NCBI GenBank assembly: GCA_021613535.1
Contig: CP075495.1
Span: forward strand, 8,990,001-9,054,000
From: Adineta vaga
Taxonomy: Eukaryota; Rotifera
Direction: 5' to 3'
DNA: 64,000 nt
In this document: positions 60,229 through 64,000 of the stretch, in pieces
Layout: each line of letters starts with the position of its first letter
How positions within the stretch are numbered: position 1 is the stretch's first letter
The notes under the pieces: generated by a model
What the model was told of the DNA's origin: nothing
Databases searched by the model: none
Seen by the model: only the letters and a program-made list of their open reading frames with translations
Program-made: the position numbers and the translations under genes

Positions 60229-62041
60229 ATGATGTCAACAGAAAACTACGAATTCGATCCAAGCTATCGTGGTCAAACTGGATCGAGCATAGGAGTATCG
60301 ACAGTTGGTTTTCGTTCGAATAAATATAATCCAAATGAATGGCATGAAAATAATTATGCTAAATACTATCAAACTTTTCAAGATCGAGATGAATCAGAGA
60401 AACAGCGTTGGCAAGCAACACGAACCGAAAATGAGACATTGGCACTTTCTCATCAAACACAAGCTCTATCAACTAAAAAATTACAACAACGGTTGGTTTT
60501 TATCTTTAGTTTTTAGAGAAATAAGATTTTTCTTATTTATTTCTATTCAAATAGTTTACATGATGTAAATTTTTGGAAATTCGAACTTAATCGAATGATT
60601 GAAGATGTTCGAAATGAAACCGATCTTTTAGTTGCACAAAAGAAACGATTAACAAATGCATTAGATGCGACTGAAGCTCCACTTCATATTGCTACAGAAT
60701 CGTTGGCTAATCGAGATCGACGCTACGGTGAAGATCGTGTCTATGATGGAGTTGAAGTTGCACTTATGAAAGAAGTTGAAATTATTAATAATGTACAAAA
60801 TCTTCTGCGACAAACAATCATGACCGCTGAACAACAAATTAGGTGAGAGAAAGTATATTGATCGATCTGTCTCGGACATGTAATTTTCACTGAAATATTT
60901 TAAATACTACTATAAAGATTGATCATTATTTGAGTTTGGGCAAGTACAATAGTTCTAGTACATCGAGTGCTAATTATAAACGCTCGGACGAATTTAATGA
61001 TTTTTCTAAAGCTAACTTAAACATTTTCGAATTCGTTTTCGAGTTGCTCGTATGAGAAAATAATTTTCTAAGAGTTCAAAAGCAATAATGTATTTGTTTT
61101 CTAATAATAAGAGCTAATCGTAATGCTAAACAAAATCTCGAAATGGATTGGAGCAATAAATATGAAGCATCAATTGCTGATGCAAAAGCCACCAATCGAC
61201 GAAATGAAGATGTTGATATTATGTTTTATCCTGGTGTTGCTCGACATTATGACAAGTAAATCTTATCAAATCAAAACTTTTCATTTCTATTTATCATGAT
61301 GATTTTATTCTTTAGTCAATCAACACCTGAATCTTGGGCACAAAACTCTCATGATAATATTGTCAATGGTCAAAATCAATTGATGGCTTCAATTCAATTA
61401 CGTTCTTTGATTGATAGTATACTCGTTGATACAGCACGTGATATGCGTGAACAAGCTGATGTTGTCGAAACAGAATTTGGTAAACGTATTGCCGAAGTAT
61501 CTGATGCCATGCAAAAAATGACGTACAACATGCGTGAAGTATGTGATTTACATATGAAAAAGAATTTCGCTATTCTTAAAATAATATTTGCCATAATTTA
61601 GACATTGAAAGCTATTGCTGATAATGAGAAGAAGATCGATATGCTTCGAGCATCAATCCGTGCTAAAGAAGCACCAATGAAAGTAGCTCAAACTCGTTTA
61701 AATGATCGACGTGCTCGACCTGGTATTGAATCGTGTCATGATCCTGCTCAAGATCAGTACGTCAAACTTTTCTCTCTATTATAAATTGATTCATTGCATC
61801 TTATATTTTTATTTTTCTCAGTTTAATTGGTGAAGTCTATCAAATATCACAATCCATTGATAGTTTAACTGGTGAATTACGTGAAACTGAATCAAATTTG
61901 AAAAAACTACGTGATGATCATCAAGTTCTTGTCAAAGAAATTGAAATGAAAAAGAATACTCTCTACATTGATCAACAAAAAACTATGCCAATTCGAATGC
62001 GTTACCCAACTGTTCAACGATTCCTTGGTTATAATTCATAA
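60229..62041 (+). CDS. Tektin, axonemal microtubule protein
   Basis: Coiled-coil filament protein lining the lumen of axonemal doublet A-tubules in motile cilia and flagella. Six exons give 430 aa: 60229-60491, 60555-60842, 61112-61255, 61316-61538, 61602-61756, 61822-62041. The N-terminal region has the tektin block YNPNEWHENNYAKY; four long coiled-coil segments follow, interrupted by the pattern FWKFEL. The signature nonapeptide RPNVELCRD appears as RPGIESCHD, so two usually conserved positions are changed. The C-terminus TLYIDQQKTMPIRMRYPTVQRFLGY is closest to tektin-4, although tektin-3/5 cannot be excluded. An X-box in the promoter fits the ciliary role. A second ATG follows at codon 2. 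Confidence 0.96.
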
Positions 62042-62213
62042 TCAATTAGACTTCTTTTCGTCTTCTTCTTCTTCTCTTTCAAAAAAAGAACAATTTTTAA
62101 AATCGATATGTAAACATTGTATTACGTTCAATTTCATCCAAATAGCCAACATATTTACATATAAACATTCATCATACTGATAATCATTTATTTTTATTTA
62201 ATATTCTTATTAT

Positions 62214-62240
62214 CCTCTCTCTCTCTCTCTCTTTCTCTCT
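62214..62240. repeat. (CT)n microsatellite
   Basis: CT run with one interruption, in the tektin 3' UTR. Confidence 0.9.
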
Positions 62241-62250
62241 ATCTATGCAC

Positions 62251-62256
62251 AATAAA
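62251..62256 (+). other. Polyadenylation signal (tektin)
   Basis: AATAAA about 210 bp downstream of the tektin stop. Confidence 0.6.
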
Positions 62257-63019
62257 AGTTGATCAAAAACATCACATTGAATATATGTTCTAATAACTTC
62301 AGCTTGAAGAAATGACACATTTTGATGTTAAATATTCTGCTACAGAGCATGAACTACTGTTTCTGAAAATATAAAATATCTAAATTTCCTTAATTCTGAA
62401 TAAAACAGATTCAACAATTGATGACTTAAAAAGATAAAGTTCTGAAAATAGTTGAGGATCAATACATTATAATACACAGACGTAGTCTATGAATGATAAA
62501 TCAATCATTTGTTTATTGTTTCTGTGTAATCAAAGAATATATGAATCTGTATACAGGTGTATGATTTCAACTGTCATTACGTTGTATTCAATAATAGAAA
62601 TATTATTCACTGGAAAAATAGTTCATGTATCATGTTGTGTGATAACTGTAACAAAACATAATTTGAGGGTTGAGTGAGGTCAATTATGATGCAAAACATC
62701 GACAACGAATATTTATGATTGGCGATATTCGTTGCGCTTCATTTACTTTCTTCGTATAATGAAAAGTTACACTTCAGCTCATATTTTACATGTGCCTCTC
62801 ACGTTCTCTATGCTGTATGTAGCAAATGCATAGATAGTGCATTTGTTATTGTGTGAATATGGTTTGAACTTTGTCGTATAACTAATAAAAAAATGTTATC
62901 TATTCATAATAATAAGTCAGTTATATCAATCAATCTGCACATCACTGACTACGATTAGATATAAAACAATATGAATTTTGTATATTTTTAGATATACATT
63001 ATAATAGAACTTCGTTAAA
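62257..63019. other. Intergenic, no gene recognised
   Basis: AT-rich gap between tektin and the fucosyltransferase, presumably containing the promoter of the latter. The frame at 62489-62677 lacks protein-like composition. Confidence 0.55.
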
Positions 63020-64000
63020 ATGGCAACATTAAAGGTTTACAAAAAATCTAAAATAATCAATCATCGAAGATGTATGAAACTCTTTTACTCTCTGGTAATC
63101 TGTACAGTTATATTCTGTCTGATATTTAGTGAAGTCCTTTTGACTTTCGGAAAATTTATACCAACTTCTTTCTTATCGTTATCAGTTTTTAGTTTAACTA
63201 TTGATGCAGCATCTGATATTGTTGAACAATGGCTTTCATCTACAACAATTGATAATAATCTAACGCAATCAATATTTCAAGCTCGCTCTTATCCATACTA
63301 TCCACAATTTCCTATTCTTATTTACACTCAAAACTTATCATTATTACAAAATACATCTAAACTTATTTTATTGGGCAATGGATTTTTTGAAGATCCCACA
63401 TGGGGTATGACTGCAAGTGGAAAATCACAAAAAGACTTAAGTAATTCAATCAGCTATTAGAAGAAAATCTGTTAGAAATGTACATTTCTCTATTTATTTT
63501 TCAGTGACAGGACTTTCGTGTCCATATTTGGCCAATTATTGTGATATAACAAGTGATAAAACTTTCTTTTCCGATGCCGATGCTGTCGTTTATCATGCTC
63601 GTGATCCTATTGATAGAGAAGAAGCGAAAAAAAATCGTCATCAAAGACAACGTTTCGTATTTGCTCTTTGGGAATCTCCTGCACATACAGATAGTTTGAA
63701 ATCTTATAACTCATTTTATAATTGGACAATGACCTATCGATTTACATCTCATATTGTGGCTTCATACTATTCCAATACATATCTTCATAAATCTAGTGAT
63801 TATTATCAATTCTTATTACGAGAAAATGCAACAAGAGGTCTTCCTTGGACTTTTGGTCAACTAGATCATCAACCTTCAGATGAAATTCTAGCAGAGAAAA
63901 AGCTAGGAACTGTTGCTGCATTAATATCTAATCAAGGTGGATCAAGTCGACGTTTATATTATATTAAATATTTAAAACGTTATATTGATGTAACAGTTTA
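63020..64000 (+). CDS. Alpha-1,3-fucosyltransferase (GT10), 5' part
   Basis: Golgi type II membrane enzyme transferring fucose from GDP-fucose to N-acetylglucosamine of glycans. Two exons are visible, 63020-63440 and 63505 to the window edge, about 305 aa; the gene continues past the right edge. The N-terminus is a cytosolic basic stretch, a signal anchor (LFYSLVICTVIFCLIFSEVLLTF), then a stem. The catalytic region shows NYCDITSDKTFFSDADAVVYHARD, FALWESPAHT and the GT10 hallmark FYNWTMTYRFTSHI. The GDP-fucose-binding C-terminal half is mostly outside the window, so activity cannot be judged. Confidence 0.92.

Overview
This is an AT-rich, intron-dense stretch of animal nuclear DNA carrying 19 protein genes; one of them is cut by the right edge. 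Introns are mostly 43-60 bp with GT..AG ends. I rebuilt exon chains by hand: every junction quoted keeps the reading frame, and exon lengths sum to a multiple of three for every complete gene. Short introns, heavy use of CGA/CGT arginine codons, a metazoan gene set including ciliary tektin, and acceptor-like sequences close to many start codons suggest a bdelloid rotifer (Adineta/Rotaria type). That assignment is inference; gene content alone shows only an invertebrate metazoan.

Layout, left to right. A divergent rhodopsin-type GPCR (1326-2600, -) is followed by about 5 kb with no recognisable gene. A minus-strand block follows: FOXK (7694-9653), MTHFR (10912-13303), TTLL12 (14511-16611), a disordered RVxF-containing protein (17016-19634), C15orf40/DUF167 (19739-20059), an unrecognised helical protein (20970-22921) and PDCD4 (24461-26167). 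After another 4 kb without genes comes a 27-exon lysosomal-type GH38 alpha-mannosidase on the plus strand (30241-35190), with a damaged copy of its last exon behind it. Facing it is a five-gene minus-strand array: SLC10A7, UBE2A/B (RAD6), INTS3, ENGASE (GH85) and gankyrin/PSMD10 (46358 down to 36080). Then come an ankyrin-repeat protein (+), a 30-exon JIP3/JIP4 scaffold (-), an ARM-like protein (-) divergent from a tektin (+), and the first half of a GT10 fucosyltransferase (+).

The most interesting signals are in gene arrangement. ENGASE and gankyrin are only 22 bp apart, and that gap holds a polypyrimidine-AG acceptor. SLC10A7/UBE2B (89 bp) and C15orf40/RVxF protein (104 bp) show the same design. 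This is what spliced-leader trans-spliced operons look like. ENGASE trims N-glycans of proteins bound for degradation and gankyrin helps assemble the proteasome, so their pairing makes functional sense. A sequence matching the RFX X-box lies in the 434-bp divergent promoter of the tektin gene and suggests that the ARM-like neighbour is also ciliary.

I saw no rRNA, tRNA, CRISPR array or intact transposon, but without a covariance or repeat search I cannot exclude short RNAs or old repeats.
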